Part shown: piece by piece, positions 5,866 through 6,349 of the stretch
How the letters are laid out: each line of letters starts with the position of its first letter
Position numbering within the stretch: the stretch's first letter is position 1
NCBI GenBank assembly: GCA_943328885.2
Contig: CALQBT020000169.1
Location: 1 to 6,349 of the forward strand
Length of the DNA stretch: 6,349 nucleotides
Source: Bordetella parapertussis
GTDB taxonomy: Bacteria; Pseudomonadota; Gammaproteobacteria; Burkholderiales; Burkholderiaceae_C
Direction of reading: 5' to 3'
The notes under the pieces: model-generated
Told to the model about the DNA's origin: nothing
What the model saw: the letters and a program-made list of their open reading frames with translations, nothing else
Databases searched by the model: none
Translations under genes and position numbers: made by a program

Positions 5866-6349
5866 CCGACGTTGCAGAAACTGTTACCGCTGCCATCGCT
5901 ATCCGCCCGGTGGTCAAGGTCTGCGCCATCAGCAGCGCCGAGGAGGGCCGCGTGGCCGTGGCCGCCGGCGCGGGTGCGCTGGGTCTGGTGTCGGCGATGC
6001 CTGGCCGGCCGGGGGTGATCTCCGAGGGCTTGATCGCGGAGATCCTGGACCGGGTGCGCAAGTCGACCCAGACCTTCTTGCTCACCGACTTGCTCAGCGC
6101 GGCGGCGATCACCCGCCAACACAGGCGCTGCCCCAGCACCACGCTGCAACTGGTCGGCCGACTGCCGTTCAAGGAGCTCGAGCAGCTGCGGTTGACGCTG
6201 CCGCGTGTCGCGCTGGTGCAGGCGGTCAGGGTGGTCGACGAGGCCAGCCTCGAGGAGGCGGTCGCGGCGGCGCCGCTGGTCGATGCGATCCTGCTCGACC
6301 TGGGCAACCCCAAGCCAGCGGCCACGCCCGGCGCGGGCCGCCGCCATGA
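5862..6349 (+). CDS. Divergent phosphoribosylanthranilate isomerase (TrpF-like), 3' end outside window
   Basis: The first 162 residues of a (beta/alpha)8-barrel protein of the TrpF family are visible. TrpF converts N-(5-phosphoribosyl)anthranilate to its deoxyribulose form in tryptophan synthesis. Residues VVKVCAISSAEEGRVAVAAGAGALGLVS (17-44) match the first strand and helix of TrpF; C21 is the likely general base and replaces the usual VKICGI context with KVCAI. TTLQLVGRL (93-101) and VDAILLDLGNP (140-150), with D146 as the likely general acid, follow. The usual phosphate loop GGTGRTHDW appears as PGAGRRH (156-162), a notable change. The region usually holding the PRYV arginine reads MPGRPGVISE. 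It is probably a paralogue, not the biosynthetic trpF, since no trpA or trpB is adjacent. The start overlaps the deoA remnant's stop by 4 nt (ATGA), and no ribosome binding site is clear. Confidence 0.75.
   Translation, partial: MTDVAETVTAAIAIRPVVKVCAISSAEEGRVAVAAGAGALGLVSAMPGRPGVISEGLIAEILDRVRKSTQTFLLTDLLSAAAITRQHRRCPSTTLQLVGRLPFKELEQLRLTLPRVALVQAVRVVDEASLEEAVAAAPLVDAILLDLGNPKPAATPGAGRRH

Noticed and set aside
5670..6347. Antisense open frame opposite the TrpF-like gene
   Set aside because: Arg/Gln/His-rich with no motifs; the + strand matches TrpF over most of its length.

Overview
The window is GC-rich DNA with strong G/C preference at third codon positions. The gene families (an apparent Bug/TctC-type binding-protein tail, a CaiD-like crotonase, a class II purine nucleoside phosphorylase and a lipoprotein 5'-nucleotidase) fit a Betaproteobacterium, probably Burkholderiales. 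That placement is inferred from gene content and composition, not from a marker gene.

Layout. At the left edge is the C-terminal tail of a + strand protein (to 166) that resembles a tripartite-tricarboxylate-type periplasmic binding protein. It faces a convergent crotonase/enoyl-CoA hydratase gene on the - strand (265-1038). A 248-bp divergent intergenic region follows, holding short GGTTGAAAC repeats, an 8-bp inverted repeat and an isolated perfect TTGACA hexamer. From 1287 onward everything is on the + strand: a ROK-family sugar kinase-like protein that lacks the usual zinc motif (1287-2114), cytidine deaminase cdd (2279-2716, TTG start), purine nucleoside phosphorylase (2713-3552, ATGA overlap with cdd), a 178-bp gap, a lipoprotein metallophosphatase/5'-nucleotidase (3731-5398), a broken thymidine phosphorylase deoA (5404-5865) and a divergent TrpF-like phosphoribosylanthranilate isomerase that runs off the right edge (from 5862).

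The genes from cdd onward read as a nucleoside-scavenging cluster. The envelope 5'-nucleotidase would strip phosphate from nucleotides. Cytidine deaminase would turn cytidine into uridine. Purine and pyrimidine phosphorylases would release bases and (deoxy)ribose-1-phosphate. The pyrimidine phosphorylase step looks lost: deoA carries an in-frame internal deletion that removes the phosphate-binding region, then breaks off into an unrelated or frameshifted tail. No nucleoside transporter, deoB or deoC is visible in the window.

I see no rRNA, tRNA, CRISPR array, insertion sequence or phage gene, and no convincing new multi-gene system. The observations most worth checking are the deoA remnant with its chimeric tail, the unusual TrpF paralogue coupled to it, and the zinc-motif-less ROK protein.
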